DNA from: CAWFKW01 sp963816535
GTDB lineage: Bacteria; Bacteroidota; Ignavibacteria; Tepidaquicellales; OLB5
Reading direction: 5' to 3'
NCBI GenBank assembly: GCA_963816535.1
Contig: CAWFKW010000006.1
Coordinates: forward strand, 558,001 to 622,000
Length of the DNA: 64,000 nucleotides
Positions within the stretch are counted from its first letter, which is position 1. Every line of letters begins with the position of its first letter. Both the position numbers and the translations under genes were made by a program. The notes beneath the pieces were generated by a model. It ran no database searches and was not told the DNA's origin. It saw only the letters and a program-made list of their open reading frames with translations. This document shows positions 18,459 through 27,840 of the stretch, in pieces.

Positions 18459-19697
18459 GTGGAAACTCTTGCCAAAATATTAACGGTCACGGAGCTTAAC
18501 TCGCAGATCAAGATTTTGCTTGAAGAGAGTTTCCGCTTTGTAAACCTTATTGGCGAAATATCAAATTTCAGGATCCATTCACAGTCGGGGCATTATTATT
18601 TTACGCTTAAGGATGAGGCTTCACAGATACAATGCGTGATGTGGCGCTCAAGAAGCGAAGCCCTGCTTTTCACTCCTGATGACGGGATGCAGGTTGTTAT
18701 AAAAGGCAGAATTTCAGTGTTTGGCGCAAGGGGTTCATACCAGGTAGATGTTTGGGAAATAAAACCGCAGGGCATCGGCGAGCTTCAGCTAAGGTTTGAA
18801 AAGTTAAAACAGAAACTTTTCGAAGAAGGACTGTTTGACGAATCGATTAAAAAACCGCTGCCGAAATTCCCTGTGAATGCCGCAATGATAACATCAAAAA
18901 CCGGCGCTGTGCTTCAGGATTTTATCAAAGTAGTTAGAAGAAGATATCCGGTTCTTAATATATTTCTTTATCCTGCGACTATGCAGGGAAACACCTCCGC
19001 TGACGCTGTTATTTCGGCTCTGAAAAATATTGAAAAACATTCAGGCAAAAAGGGCTTCCCTGAAATTGAAATGATCGTTATTGCGCGCGGGGGTGGTTCG
19101 CTTGAAGATCTATGGCCCTTTAACGATGAAAAGCTGGCCAGGGCAATTTACGCGTGTAAAATACCGGTTGTAAGCGCTATCGGGCATGAAGTAGATTATA
19201 CAATTTGCGATTTCGTCGCGGATTTGAGAGCCCCAACACCATCGGCGGCTGCTGAGCTGATAACGCCGGATATGAAAGAGTTAATTGAAAATCTTGACAA
19301 ATTTTCGTATTTTTACAGAAGTTTTTTACAAAACAAGCTGGATTCGTTAAGAAATTCTGTAAAGGAGATCCGAAGCAACTACTATTTTAACCGGCCGAAA
19401 GATTTGGTTGGCGCTTTTTACCTTCGACTTGACGAAATGTCAAAACAAGCTGTCAATCTGACAGAGAATAAAGTATCATTTTATAAGAATCAAATTAAGT
19501 ATATTAGTTCAACGCTTCATCATATCAATCCGGCCAGCGCTCTCAAGAAGGGCTATGCTGTCATCCGCAAAGGCGGCGAACAACCTGGATTGTTCGATAG
19601 CGGTAAGATTGTTACACGCGCGAAAGAGCTGAACAGGAATGATGACGTTGAAATCGAGTTTTACGATAATAAGAAACGGGCCCGGATAACAAAATAG
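18459..19697 (+). CDS. xseA: Exodeoxyribonuclease VII large subunit
   Basis: XseA is the catalytic subunit of exonuclease VII, which degrades single-stranded DNA to oligonucleotides. The 412-residue protein has an N-terminal OB-fold (LIGEISNFRIHSQSGHYYF), and then a catalytic core with ARGGGSLEDLWPFNDE near residue 210 and a conserved AIGHEVDYTICDFVAD block near 245. A coiled-coil region and a C-terminal segment follow. It starts with GTG directly after the lipoprotein stop. xseB follows after 12 bases, as in most genomes. Confidence 0.96.
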   Translation: METLAKILTVTELNSQIKILLEESFRFVNLIGEISNFRIHSQSGHYYFTLKDEASQIQCVMWRSRSEALLFTPDDGMQVVIKGRISVFGARGSYQVDVWEIKPQGIGELQLRFEKLKQKLFEEGLFDESIKKPLPKFPVNAAMITSKTGAVLQDFIKVVRRRYPVLNIFLYPATMQGNTSADAVISALKNIEKHSGKKGFPEIEMIVIARGGGSLEDLWPFNDEKLARAIYACKIPVVSAIGHEVDYTICDFVADLRAPTPSAAAELITPDMKELIENLDKFSYFYRSFLQNKLDSLRNSVKEIRSNYYFNRPKDLVGAFYLRLDEMSKQAVNLTENKVSFYKNQIKYISSTLHHINPASALKKGYAVIRKGGEQPGLFDSGKIVTRAKELNRNDDVEIEFYDNKKRARITK

Positions 19698-19709
19698 ACC
19701 AAATCGTTT

Positions 19710-19940
19710 TTGAAACAGAAAAAATCTGAATTATCGTTCGAAGATTCATTTACCAGGCTTGAAAAGATCCTGGAAAGGCTGGAGAGCGAGGATTGCACCT
19801 TAGATGAAACATTGAAGCTGTACGAAGAGGGAATGACTTTAACAAAAGTTTGTTATGATAAGCTTGGCAGGGCTGAACTTCGTATAAAAGAAATCAATAA
19901 GTCGCTGAAGGGCGACTTGGAAATTAAAGATTATAAATAA
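19710..19940 (+). CDS. xseB: Exodeoxyribonuclease VII small subunit
   Basis: XseB is the short helical subunit that binds XseA. The 76-residue protein has the family pattern SFEDSFTRLEKILERLES followed by LDETLKLYEEGMTL. It uses a TTG start 12 bases after xseA; the conserved helix begins about seven residues later, so no downstream start would suit. dxs starts 6 bases after its stop. Confidence 0.93.
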   Translation: MKQKKSELSFEDSFTRLEKILERLESEDCTLDETLKLYEEGMTLTKVCYDKLGRAELRIKEINKSLKGDLEIKDYK

Positions 19941-19946
19941 GATATA

Positions 19947-21854
19947 ATGGAAAGCAAATATAAATACCTGGATAGCATAAATTCGCCCGCGGATCTGAAA
20001 AAACTCAATTTAACGGAGCTTAAGGTTCTTGTAAAGGAAATAAGGGATTTTCTGATCGATACCATTTCCAAAGTAGGCGGTCATTTGGGCGCGTCTCTTG
20101 GAGTAGCGGAGCTGACGGTCGCGCTGCATTATGCATTTGATACTCCAACCGACAAGCTTATATGGGATGTTGGGCACCAGGGTTACATTCATAAAATAAT
20201 TACCGGCAGAAAAGATCTTTTAAAGACCATCAGGCAAAAAGGCGGAATAAGCGGATTCTTAAAAAGAGCGGAAAGCGAATACGACGTGTTTGGCGCAGGG
20301 CATGCCAGCACATCATTATCAGCTGCGCTTGGCATAGCGACAGCGCGCGATTTTCAAAAAAAGAATTTCAAAGTTGTGGGTATTATAGGCGACGGTTCCA
20401 TGACCGGCGGGATGGCATATGAAGCTATGAACAACATTGGGCTGCTTAAGAAGAATATCATAGTTATCCTGAACGACAACAAGATGTCGATCGCCCCAAA
20501 TGTATGGTCGCTGCATAATTATTTTAACGAGTTCCAGGCGAACCAGTCATATAACAAATTCAGGAACTATGTGTGGGACGCAACCAAGAAATTTGATAAG
20601 CGTGTAGGCGACAGGATAAGGCACATCGCGTCAAAACTTGAAAGCGGATTTAAAGGCGTTGTTACACCTGGTATGCTGTTCGAAGCCCTCGGGTTCAGAT
20701 ATTTCGGGCCCATAAACGGGCACAATATAGTTAATCTTGTTAAAATTCTTGAAGAGATAAAAGATTTTAACGGCCCAATTCTTCTGCACGTAATTACTGA
20801 AAAAGGAAAAGGCTACGAGCCCGCCAAAACGCATTACCAGAAGTTTCATGCTTCTACGCCGTTCGATAAAGTTACCGGCATAGCCCCGAAGAAAGAAGGG
20901 GCGCCGCCCGCTTTTACAAAGATTTTCGGGGAAGCGCTTGTTGAGATCTGCAATCAGAACGAGAGGGTAGTCGGCATAACCGCGGCAATGCCTGACGGAA
21001 CAGGCCTTGATATTCTGCAGAAAGCTATGCCGGACAGGTATTTTGATGTAGGCATAGCCGAGCAGCATGCAGTAACATTTGCCGCAGGCATGGCAACCGA
21101 AGGTTACACGCCGGTAGTGGCTGTGTATTCTTCGTTCCTGCAAAGAGCTTTTGACCAGATAGTTCATGATGTGGCCATTCAGAAACTTCCGGTTGTGTTT
21201 GTTATGGATAGAGCGGGAATTGTGGGCGCCGACGGGCCGACTCATCACGGCTCGCTTGACCTGAGTTATTTCAGGTGCATTCAGGGAACAGTTTTGATGT
21301 CGCCGAAAGACGAACAGGAGCTGCGCAATATGCTTTATACCGCAACGCTGTATAAGAAAGGGCCCATTGCTATCCGCTACCCGCGCGGCAACGCTATTGG
21401 CGTTAAAATAAACCCGTTTGAAAAGATCGAGATAGGCAAGGGCGAAATAGTCGAGCCTGGAAAGGATGCCGCAATTATTGCGATCGGGAACATGGTGCAG
21501 ATGGCACTGAAAGCAAGGAAAGAGCTTGCTAAAGACGGCATTGATATAGAAGTTGTGAATGCGAGATTTGTGAAGCCGCTTGATGCCGGTTTGCTTAGGG
21601 ATGTTTTTAGCAGGCATAAAAAAGTTCTTACCATAGAAGATAACGTTATTATCGGCGGATTCGGGTCTGCGATACTTGAGTTTATGAACCAAAATAATAT
21701 TAAAGATGTCGATCTAATTATGCACGGGCTTCCCGACAGATTTATTGACCATGGAACGCCTGATGAGCTTTACGAAGAACTGAAAATGGACGGGAAAGGA
21801 ATTGCAGAAATAATAAGAGAATTCCTGATATCAAAAGAGAAAGTGATAATATAA
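19947..21854 (+). CDS. dxs: 1-deoxy-D-xylulose-5-phosphate synthase
   Basis: Dxs condenses pyruvate and glyceraldehyde 3-phosphate in the first step of the MEP isoprenoid pathway, which supplies undecaprenyl and quinone side chains. The 635-residue protein has the normal length. It shows the thiamine diphosphate motif GDGSMTGG at 148-155, an active-site DVGHQGYIHK near 74, the pyrimidine-domain DRAGIVGADGPTHHG near 428, and a C-terminal transketolase-like domain. It follows xseB in a widely conserved xseA-xseB-dxs order. Confidence 0.97.
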   Translation: MESKYKYLDSINSPADLKKLNLTELKVLVKEIRDFLIDTISKVGGHLGASLGVAELTVALHYAFDTPTDKLIWDVGHQGYIHKIITGRKDLLKTIRQKGGISGFLKRAESEYDVFGAGHASTSLSAALGIATARDFQKKNFKVVGIIGDGSMTGGMAYEAMNNIGLLKKNIIVILNDNKMSIAPNVWSLHNYFNEFQANQSYNKFRNYVWDATKKFDKRVGDRIRHIASKLESGFKGVVTPGMLFEALGFRYFGPINGHNIVNLVKILEEIKDFNGPILLHVITEKGKGYEPAKTHYQKFHASTPFDKVTGIAPKKEGAPPAFTKIFGEALVEICNQNERVVGITAAMPDGTGLDILQKAMPDRYFDVGIAEQHAVTFAAGMATEGYTPVVAVYSSFLQRAFDQIVHDVAIQKLPVVFVMDRAGIVGADGPTHHGSLDLSYFRCIQGTVLMSPKDEQELRNMLYTATLYKKGPIAIRYPRGNAIGVKINPFEKIEIGKGEIVEPGKDAAIIAIGNMVQMALKARKELAKDGIDIEVVNARFVKPLDAGLLRDVFSRHKKVLTIEDNVIIGGFGSAILEFMNQNNIKDVDLIMHGLPDRFIDHGTPDELYEELKMDGKGIAEIIREFLISKEKVII

Positions 21855-21909
21855 TTTTCATGATTTTGCGCGCGGGCGGTATATTTCGGGGGTGGAAAAT
21901 AAGATCTAG

Positions 21910-23298
21910 ATGGAAGATATAAAACCAAAGGACAAAAGTTCCTCCATTCCTCTTTCAACTTTAACTAATAAGGCTAACAAAACAGGCGGAACGAGGAAGT
22001 TATACGTAGAAACGTACGGCTGCCAGATGAACTTTGCCGATACTGAAATTGTCAACGGCATTATGGGCAGTCATGGTTATTCCATTACTGAAGATATCGA
22101 AGAATCAGATGTAATACTTGTTAATACGTGCAGCATCCGCGAACGTGCCGAAGCCAAGGTTTTGCAGCGCTTAACGGAGCTTAAGAAATATAAGAAAAAT
22201 AATCCGGGAATGGTAATCGGGCTTATTGGCTGTATGGCGGAACGCTTCAAAAGAGATTTGGTTAAGAAAACGAAAGTTGTGGATCTGGTTGTGGGCCCGG
22301 ATGAATACCGCAAAGTTCCTGAGCTTATTGAAAACATAATTGATACAGGCGAAAAGGGGATTGCCGTCAGGCTTTCCAAAGTGGAAACATACGATGATAT
22401 AGTTCCGCTCAGAAAAGAAGGCATCAGCGCGTGGCTTTCGATTATGAGAGGCTGCGATAAATTCTGTTCGTTCTGCGTGGTTCCTTATACAAGAGGAAGA
22501 GAAAGAAGCCGCCCTTTACCCGGGGTCGTATCTGAAGTTGCGCAATTGTGGCGCGACGGATTTAAAGAGGTTACCTTGCTTGGGCAGAATGTGAATTCTT
22601 ATGCCAGCGATGGAGATGATTTTGCGGACCTGCTGAGGGAGTGCGCAATAGCGGTTCCGGAAATCAGGATACGTTTCACAACCTCTCACCCGCAGGATAT
22701 ATCGATGAAGCTGATCGAGACAATTGCCGGATACGATAATTTATGCAATTACATACACTTACCTGTGCAAAGCGGCTCTAACAGAATTTTGGAACTCATG
22801 AAACGCAGTTATACTATTGAACACTATCTTGGTATTATTGATAAAATTAAAAGTATAATTCCGGATGTATCTTTATCAACCGACATCATAACAGGTTTTT
22901 GCACAGAAACCGATTCGGATCATCAGTTAACGCTGGATATAATGCGTCAAGTTAAATATGACGGCGCCTACATGTTCAAATACTCGCCGCGCGAAAAGAC
23001 CAAAGCATGGGAAATGAAAGATGATGTAGATGAGGAAACAAAGACACAAAGGCTGATGGATATAGTGGAGCTGCAAAGAGTTATTTCGCACAAAAAGAAC
23101 TCAGGGCTGGTAGGCAATGAATATGAGATTGTAATAGAGGGCCTGAGCAAAAAGTCAGATGCAATGCTTACAGGCAGAACGGATGGCAATAAATCGGTGA
23201 TAATTCCAAAGAACGGAACATCTGTCGGTGAAAGGGTAACTGTAAAAATTCTGAACGCCAACTCTGCAACTCTGTTTGGCGAAATAGTAAATAAGTAG
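21910..23298 (+). CDS. miaB: tRNA-2-methylthio-N6-isopentenyladenosine-37 methylthiotransferase MiaB
   Basis: MiaB adds a methylthio group to i6A37 of tRNAs reading UNN codons. The 462-residue protein has the N-terminal UPF0004 domain with cysteines C38 (YGCQMN), C74 and C108 for the auxiliary iron-sulfur cluster. The radical SAM motif CDKFCSFC lies at 182-189, and a C-terminal TRAM domain after about residue 385 ends in LFGEIVNK. VPYTRGRERSRP after the radical SAM motif is typical of MiaB rather than of RimO or MtaB. A 55-base GC-rich gap separates it from dxs. Confidence 0.95.
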   Translation: MEDIKPKDKSSSIPLSTLTNKANKTGGTRKLYVETYGCQMNFADTEIVNGIMGSHGYSITEDIEESDVILVNTCSIRERAEAKVLQRLTELKKYKKNNPGMVIGLIGCMAERFKRDLVKKTKVVDLVVGPDEYRKVPELIENIIDTGEKGIAVRLSKVETYDDIVPLRKEGISAWLSIMRGCDKFCSFCVVPYTRGRERSRPLPGVVSEVAQLWRDGFKEVTLLGQNVNSYASDGDDFADLLRECAIAVPEIRIRFTTSHPQDISMKLIETIAGYDNLCNYIHLPVQSGSNRILELMKRSYTIEHYLGIIDKIKSIIPDVSLSTDIITGFCTETDSDHQLTLDIMRQVKYDGAYMFKYSPREKTKAWEMKDDVDEETKTQRLMDIVELQRVISHKKNSGLVGNEYEIVIEGLSKKSDAMLTGRTDGNKSVIIPKNGTSVGERVTVKILNANSATLFGEIVNK

Positions 23299-23344
23299 TC
23301 CTTGCCCGTCCTAACCGGTCGACCCGCGTCTGCCGGGAGATGGG

Positions 23345-24496
23345 ATGAGGGAGACGACAAAAATGGAAAGCATAGCGGCAAATATATCAAGCGATTTACT
23401 GGGCGGGTCGATCCCGATAGTGGAGCTGCGGCAAATTATAAAGCAGGTGGCGCCAACCGACGTGACCGTTTTGATAACGGGGGAAAGCGGCGTAGGTAAA
23501 GAAGTTGTGGCTCACGAAATCCACAAACTTAGCAAACGCTCCGATAAGCCTTTTGTAACGGTAAACTGCGGGGCGATACCCGAAGGAATAATAGAAAGCG
23601 AGCTGTTTGGGCACCAGAAAGGATCGTTTACCGGAGCGACTGAGACCCGGAAAGGCTATTTTGAGGCGGCGGACGGCGGCACGATCTTCCTTGACGAAAT
23701 AGGCGAGCTCCCGCTTGCTACGCAGGTAAAATTTCTAAGAGTTATAGAAAACGGCGAGTTTATGAAGGTCGGCGGCGCAAAGCCGGAAAAAGTAGACGTT
23801 AGAATTATCGCTGCAACCAACCGCAGCCTTGAAGACGAAATTGCGACAAGTTCATTCCGTGAAGACTTATATTACAGGCTTCGCTCAATTAATATTTTGA
23901 TCCCGCCGCTGCGTGAAAGAAAAGAAGATATTGAAGTTCTGTTCAACCATTTCGTAAGCTCTTTCTGTTCAAAGAATAATATAGATTTTAAAGGCGTATC
24001 AGAAGACGCGATGGATTATATAATTAATTACAGTTGGCCCGGCAATGTTAGGCAGTTAAAGAATTTTACCGAGAGCCTGATAACCCTGAACGGCGATAAG
24101 AAGATCGAAGTTGAAGACGTAATAAGACATCTTAATATTCCTAAAAAGGAATCAACGCTTCCCGCTCCTGTTTCTGTATTCCAGGGACAGGATGATAAAC
24201 ATTTGTTATTTAGAGCGTTATATGAGTTGAAAACCGATATCATGGATCTGAAGAGTAAAATAGATAATCTTGTACCGGCTGCTTCTTCAAAGCAGGATGA
24301 AGATGGCTTTCATATTCCGGACGGGAAGATAGACAGCATTTCATACGATGAATTTGAGCAGGAGCTGCTCACTTATTATTGGAAAAGATATAACGGGAAT
24401 ATTAACCGGATTGCCGATAAGCTGAAAATAAGCAACAGGACCTTATACCGGAAATTCAAAAATTACGGATTGAAAAATGGCAAGTCGTATAATTAG
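23345..24496 (+). CDS. Sigma-54-dependent transcriptional activator lacking a receiver domain
   Basis: A 383-residue AAA+ activator of RpoN-dependent promoters. The sequence enters the ATPase domain almost at once: Walker A GESGVGKE at 46-53, the sigma-54 contact loop GSFTGA at 93-98 (a known variant of GAFTGA) and Walker B TIFLDE at 113-118. A Fis-type helix-turn-helix occupies about 340-380 (NRIADKLKISNRTLYRKF). There is no N-terminal receiver, GAF or PAS domain, so activity must be controlled by a partner or by amount. The final 20 bases overlap the lptE-like gene. Target promoters are not evident. Confidence 0.92.
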   Translation: MRETTKMESIAANISSDLLGGSIPIVELRQIIKQVAPTDVTVLITGESGVGKEVVAHEIHKLSKRSDKPFVTVNCGAIPEGIIESELFGHQKGSFTGATETRKGYFEAADGGTIFLDEIGELPLATQVKFLRVIENGEFMKVGGAKPEKVDVRIIAATNRSLEDEIATSSFREDLYYRLRSINILIPPLRERKEDIEVLFNHFVSSFCSKNNIDFKGVSEDAMDYIINYSWPGNVRQLKNFTESLITLNGDKKIEVEDVIRHLNIPKKESTLPAPVSVFQGQDDKHLLFRALYELKTDIMDLKSKIDNLVPAASSKQDEDGFHIPDGKIDSISYDEFEQELLTYYWKRYNGNINRIADKLKISNRTLYRKFKNYGLKNGKSYN

Positions 24497-25013
24497 AAAC
24501 ATAAATCTGCCTGCCATTTTAGTGCGCCTGGTTTTGTTTGCCGCAGTTATTGGCTTCAGTTCCTGTAACTACGGATTCAAAGGCTCTGCGCCGCCACAGG
24601 GTATTAAAACGATCTTCGTTCCGAATATCCCCGACCAAAGCGGATTTGGGCTGGCTACATTAGGCGAAGACCTGACCCAGCTTTTGAAAACGAAGTTTAT
24701 AAAAGATAATACCCTGGAGTACGCCGAAAAAACATCGGCTGACGGAATGGTAACATGCATTGTAACCAGCGTGAAAGACGACCCGCTGGTTGTATCAGGA
24801 GGCGAGACGGTTTCAAAAAGGAAAATAACCATCGTGGTTTCCGTAGAATTCCAGAACCTGAAAACAAAAAAAACCATCTGGAAGAAAGATTTTACAGACT
24901 GGGGAGATTACGACAGCTCAACAGGGGGATTTTCAAAGCGGGATGACGGCGTCAAAGTTGCCGAGGATAAGCTAACCGACGATATTCTGCTGGATGTTAC
25001 ATCGGACTGGTAA
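24477..25013 (+). CDS. lptE: LptE-like LPS assembly lipoprotein
   Basis: A 178-residue lipoprotein with hydrophobic signal and lipobox FSSC (Cys30). The mature start YGFKGSAPPQGIKTIFVPNIPDQSG matches the divergent LptE family of Bacteroidota, which plugs the LptD barrel that inserts lipopolysaccharide in the outer membrane. It overlaps the sigma-54 activator by 20 bases, implying coupled translation. The assignment rests on the signal, the length and the N-terminal pattern; LptE is poorly conserved. Confidence 0.75.
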   Translation: MASRIIRNINLPAILVRLVLFAAVIGFSSCNYGFKGSAPPQGIKTIFVPNIPDQSGFGLATLGEDLTQLLKTKFIKDNTLEYAEKTSADGMVTCIVTSVKDDPLVVSGGETVSKRKITIVVSVEFQNLKTKKTIWKKDFTDWGDYDSSTGGFSKRDDGVKVAEDKLTDDILLDVTSDW

Positions 25014-25060
25014 TTGGCCGCGTCCGGATATTTGTAAATTTATTATTAAGGTAATTACAA

Positions 25061-26536
25061 TTGGAAAAGGTTATACTGTTCACTTATATTGGTTCTTTGA
25101 TCATACTTTTTACGTTCGGTTCGCATGGTCTGATAATGGTTTATTATTACCTGAAACACAGGCATACCAGGGACGATTTCAGCGGCGAACTTAAAGGTTT
25201 CCCGATGGTAACGCTTCAGCTTCCTATTTATAACGAGATGTATGTTATTGAACGCCTTATAAATGCCGCCTGCGAAATTGACTATCCGATAGACAGGCTT
25301 GAGTTCCAGGTCCTGGACGACTCGAATGATGAAACTGTAGCAATAGTAGATAACATAGTGAAAGAATATAAACTCCGCGGGTTTGATATAAGCCATATTC
25401 ACCGGGATGACAGGACGGGTTACAAGGCGGGGGCGCTTAAGGAAGGGCTAAAGTCGGCCAAGGGGGAATTCGTTGGTATATTTGACGCTGATTTTATCCC
25501 GCGGAAAAATTTCCTGAAAATAGTTCTTCCGTTTTTCAACGACCCTAAAATAGGGATGGTACAGACTCGATGGGAGCATCTGAACCGCTCATATTCGCTC
25601 ATAACTCAAATTCAGGCCCTTGCGCTGGACGGTCATTTTGTGATTGAGCAGCAGGTTAGGAACAAGGCAAATTTCTTCATTAATTTTAACGGCACAAGCG
25701 GCGTTTGGCGCAAGGAATGTATATTCGACGCAGGCAACTGGGAGGCTGATACTCTTACTGAGGATCTGGACTTATCTTACCGTGCACAGCTAAAAGGCTG
25801 GAAATTCAAATATTTAACCGATTTCACTACTCCTGCTGAAGTGCCCTCTGAAATCAATTCAGTTAAGACCCAGCAATTCAGATGGACAAAGGGCTCTATA
25901 GAAACAGCGAAGAAAATTCTTTTCCGCGTTTGGAAGGCCGATCTCCCGCTGAAACATAAGATCATCTCTACATTTCATCTTACAAACAATATCGTATTTC
26001 CGTTTATTCTTATGGCATGCCTGCTCAATATGCCTATCGTGCTGATAAAAAATACGGGTCATTACGATACATATTTCGCTTTCATGTCTGTTTTCGTAAT
26101 AGCTTTTATCGGTTCATTCCTTTTCTACCTGTTCTCACAAAAGGACGTTTACGCCGACTGGCGCACCAGAGTGCTTCTGTTCCCTGTATTTATGGCAGGG
26201 AGCATGGGCTTCGCGATAAATAACACGAAAGCTGTGTTTGAGGCGCTGATAAATAAAAAATCGGAGTTTGTGAGAACGCCTAAGTACGGCATCTCAGGCG
26301 AAGGCGACCAGTGGAAAGACAAAAAATATGTTCACAAAAAAATTAAATTATCTGTTATCTTCGAATCGTTACTTGCTTTGTACAGCCTTTCGGCCGTAAT
26401 TGTATCTTTGGCCACTCTGCAGATATCGGCCATTCCATTTCAGTTGATGTTCACATTCGGGTTCGGGCTGGTGGCGTATCTTTCTATAAAGCATGTGATA
26501 GTTTCTAACAGGATGGCAAAAGAATCAACTCCATAG
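25061..26536 (+). CDS. Membrane-bound family 2 glycosyltransferase (cellulose-synthase-like)
   Basis: A 491-residue processive-type GT2 enzyme. One membrane helix (about 5-29) is followed by the GT-A domain with the expected acidic motifs: LDD near 85-87, DADF at 142-145, TEDLD at 233-237 and QQFRW at 271-275. At least four C-terminal helices follow from about 300. The Q(Q/R)xRW motif and topology place it with CesA/BcsA-like and related glucosyltransferases. The acceptor is unknown; envelope polysaccharide or glycolipid synthesis is likely. It starts at TTG, 47 bases after lptE, with a TPR gene 3 bases after its stop. Confidence 0.88.
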   Translation: MEKVILFTYIGSLIILFTFGSHGLIMVYYYLKHRHTRDDFSGELKGFPMVTLQLPIYNEMYVIERLINAACEIDYPIDRLEFQVLDDSNDETVAIVDNIVKEYKLRGFDISHIHRDDRTGYKAGALKEGLKSAKGEFVGIFDADFIPRKNFLKIVLPFFNDPKIGMVQTRWEHLNRSYSLITQIQALALDGHFVIEQQVRNKANFFINFNGTSGVWRKECIFDAGNWEADTLTEDLDLSYRAQLKGWKFKYLTDFTTPAEVPSEINSVKTQQFRWTKGSIETAKKILFRVWKADLPLKHKIISTFHLTNNIVFPFILMACLLNMPIVLIKNTGHYDTYFAFMSVFVIAFIGSFLFYLFSQKDVYADWRTRVLLFPVFMAGSMGFAINNTKAVFEALINKKSEFVRTPKYGISGEGDQWKDKKYVHKKIKLSVIFESLLALYSLSAVIVSLATLQISAIPFQLMFTFGFGLVAYLSIKHVIVSNRMAKESTP

Positions 26537-26539
26537 GTT

Positions 26540-27295
26540 TTGGTAGACAGCGACATAATAAGATATTTGATCTCCAAGTTTGAAGACAAAGTGAGGAATA
26601 ATCCGCTCACTCCTGAATTTGTCAAGCTTGCCAACTATTATCTTATCAACGGCAGCGTTACAGAGGCAATAGACCTTTTGCATGCCGGCCTGAAGTTTTA
26701 CCCGAATTATGTGACGGCGAAGATACTGCTGGGCAAGTGCTACCTGGCAAATAAATATTTTATCGACGGAAAAAAGATATTCGAGCAGATACTTGCTGAA
26801 AATCCGGATATGGAAATAATAAGGAAGTATCTCGATATTGCGAACGACCTCACGAAGAATGAAGTTTCAAGAAAGCATGAGGATGACATTATTCCGAAAC
26901 TGGATTTTAAGGCGCCGCCTTTTAACGATTATGAATTCAGTTATAATCTTTTCCCCAGTTACGAGATAGACGAAATAATAGGGGAGAACAAGATACTTGA
27001 AACAATAGGAGAGCTGAATGAATACAACGATTTTAAGAACATAGTCGAATCGCCGCATTACTTTAAGAAGGATATAGTCAAGCCATCGTTTGAAAAGAAG
27101 CGTCTTAAGAATAAGTTCGAAGTGAAGATAATCACCGAAACGCTTGCTGATATATTCGCCAAACAGGGGAATTACTTTGACGCGATAGAGGCGTATTCGC
27201 ATTTACTTAAAATAAAACCAGAAAGGCGCGAGGTTTTGGAAAGCAAGATAAGCGAAGTTGAAGTTCAGATAAACAAGCTGATAAACGATTTCTAA
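26540..27295 (+). CDS. Tetratricopeptide-repeat protein
   Basis: A 251-residue protein without signal peptide or membrane helix. Residues about 20-90 contain two or three TPR units (for example NPLTPEFVKLANYYLINGSV). An acidic, Phe- and Tyr-rich linker follows and then one more TPR near the C-terminus (GNYFDAIEAYSHLLKIKP). It is probably a cytoplasmic scaffold partnered with the glycosyltransferase 3 bases upstream. The start is TTG. The stop overlaps the stop of the convergent NFACT-R gene by 4 bases. Confidence 0.8.
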   Translation: MVDSDIIRYLISKFEDKVRNNPLTPEFVKLANYYLINGSVTEAIDLLHAGLKFYPNYVTAKILLGKCYLANKYFIDGKKIFEQILAENPDMEIIRKYLDIANDLTKNEVSRKHEDDIIPKLDFKAPPFNDYEFSYNLFPSYEIDEIIGENKILETIGELNEYNDFKNIVESPHYFKKDIVKPSFEKKRLKNKFEVKIITETLADIFAKQGNYFDAIEAYSHLLKIKPERREVLESKISEVEVQINKLINDF

Positions 27296-27696
27296 ATCTT
27301 TTCTTCCGGCAGCCCGGGCTTTACCTTTATAATTTTCTCTCCATATATAACGACGCTTCCTGATTTAGCTCCCTTATACTTCTGAACATTTTTAGCCTGC
27401 GTATATGACACCGGCACATTGGCGGCATTCCTTGATTTGCTGTAATATGCTGCAATTGCGGCGGCTTGCCTGATAATCTCTTTTGGGTAGTCCACAACGC
27501 CTTCAGGCGCCTTTAATACAGTGTGCGAGCCGCTGGCGCCGCTTACATGGAACCATAGGTCGTTTTGCCTTGTGTATCGCATCGATAGCAGGTCGTTTGA
27601 GGCGCTGTCTTTGCCCACCCACACCTCGAAGCCGCCTTCCAGTTTATATATCCTGAATCGTTTTAGATTCCTATCTTCCTGCTCGTCATCCATCAA
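27292..27696 (-). CDS. Stand-alone NFACT-R (DUF814) RNA-binding domain protein
   Basis: A 134-residue protein consisting almost only of the NFACT-R domain. Diagnostic patterns include VWVGKDSASNDLLSMRYTRQNDLWFHVSG and the following GSHTVLK, which match the C-terminal domain of RqcH/FbpA proteins. In RqcH this domain binds tRNA and stalled 50S subunits during ribosome quality control. The NFACT-N, HhH and coiled-coil parts are absent here, so this is either a separate small family or a half whose partner is encoded elsewhere. It converges on the TPR gene with overlapping stops. Confidence 0.88.
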   Translation of the reverse strand: MMDDEQEDRNLKRFRIYKLEGGFEVWVGKDSASNDLLSMRYTRQNDLWFHVSGASGSHTVLKAPEGVVDYPKEIIRQAAAIAAYYSKSRNAANVPVSYTQAKNVQKYKGAKSGSVVIYGEKIIKVKPGLPEEKI

Positions 27697-27785
27697 TACA
27701 TAATTTTGTTATATTCAATAAATTATACAATTGAAAAAAGGATACTCTTTCTTAGGGGCGCTTACAGCGGGTGAATGATAGTACG

Positions 27786-27815
27786 AAATAAAAAGGCTGT
27801 CCAAACAGACAGCCT
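27786..27815 (-). terminator. Rho-independent terminator of the ATP synthase operon
   Basis: A perfect 8-base stem (AGGCTGTC / GACAGCCT) with a six-base loop is followed on the minus strand by TTTTTATTT. It lies 26 bases downstream of the atpG stop, marking the 3' end of the operon. Consequently atpD and atpC cannot be part of this transcript. Confidence 0.85.
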
Positions 27816-27840
27816 ATTACAAACCAAAAGCCGCATTAAA

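Noticed and set aside
20631..21692. 353-codon minus-strand frame inside dxs
   Set aside because: It is a shadow of the well-supported dxs gene, with no ribosome site and a composition rich in His, Cys and Arg as expected of antisense frames.
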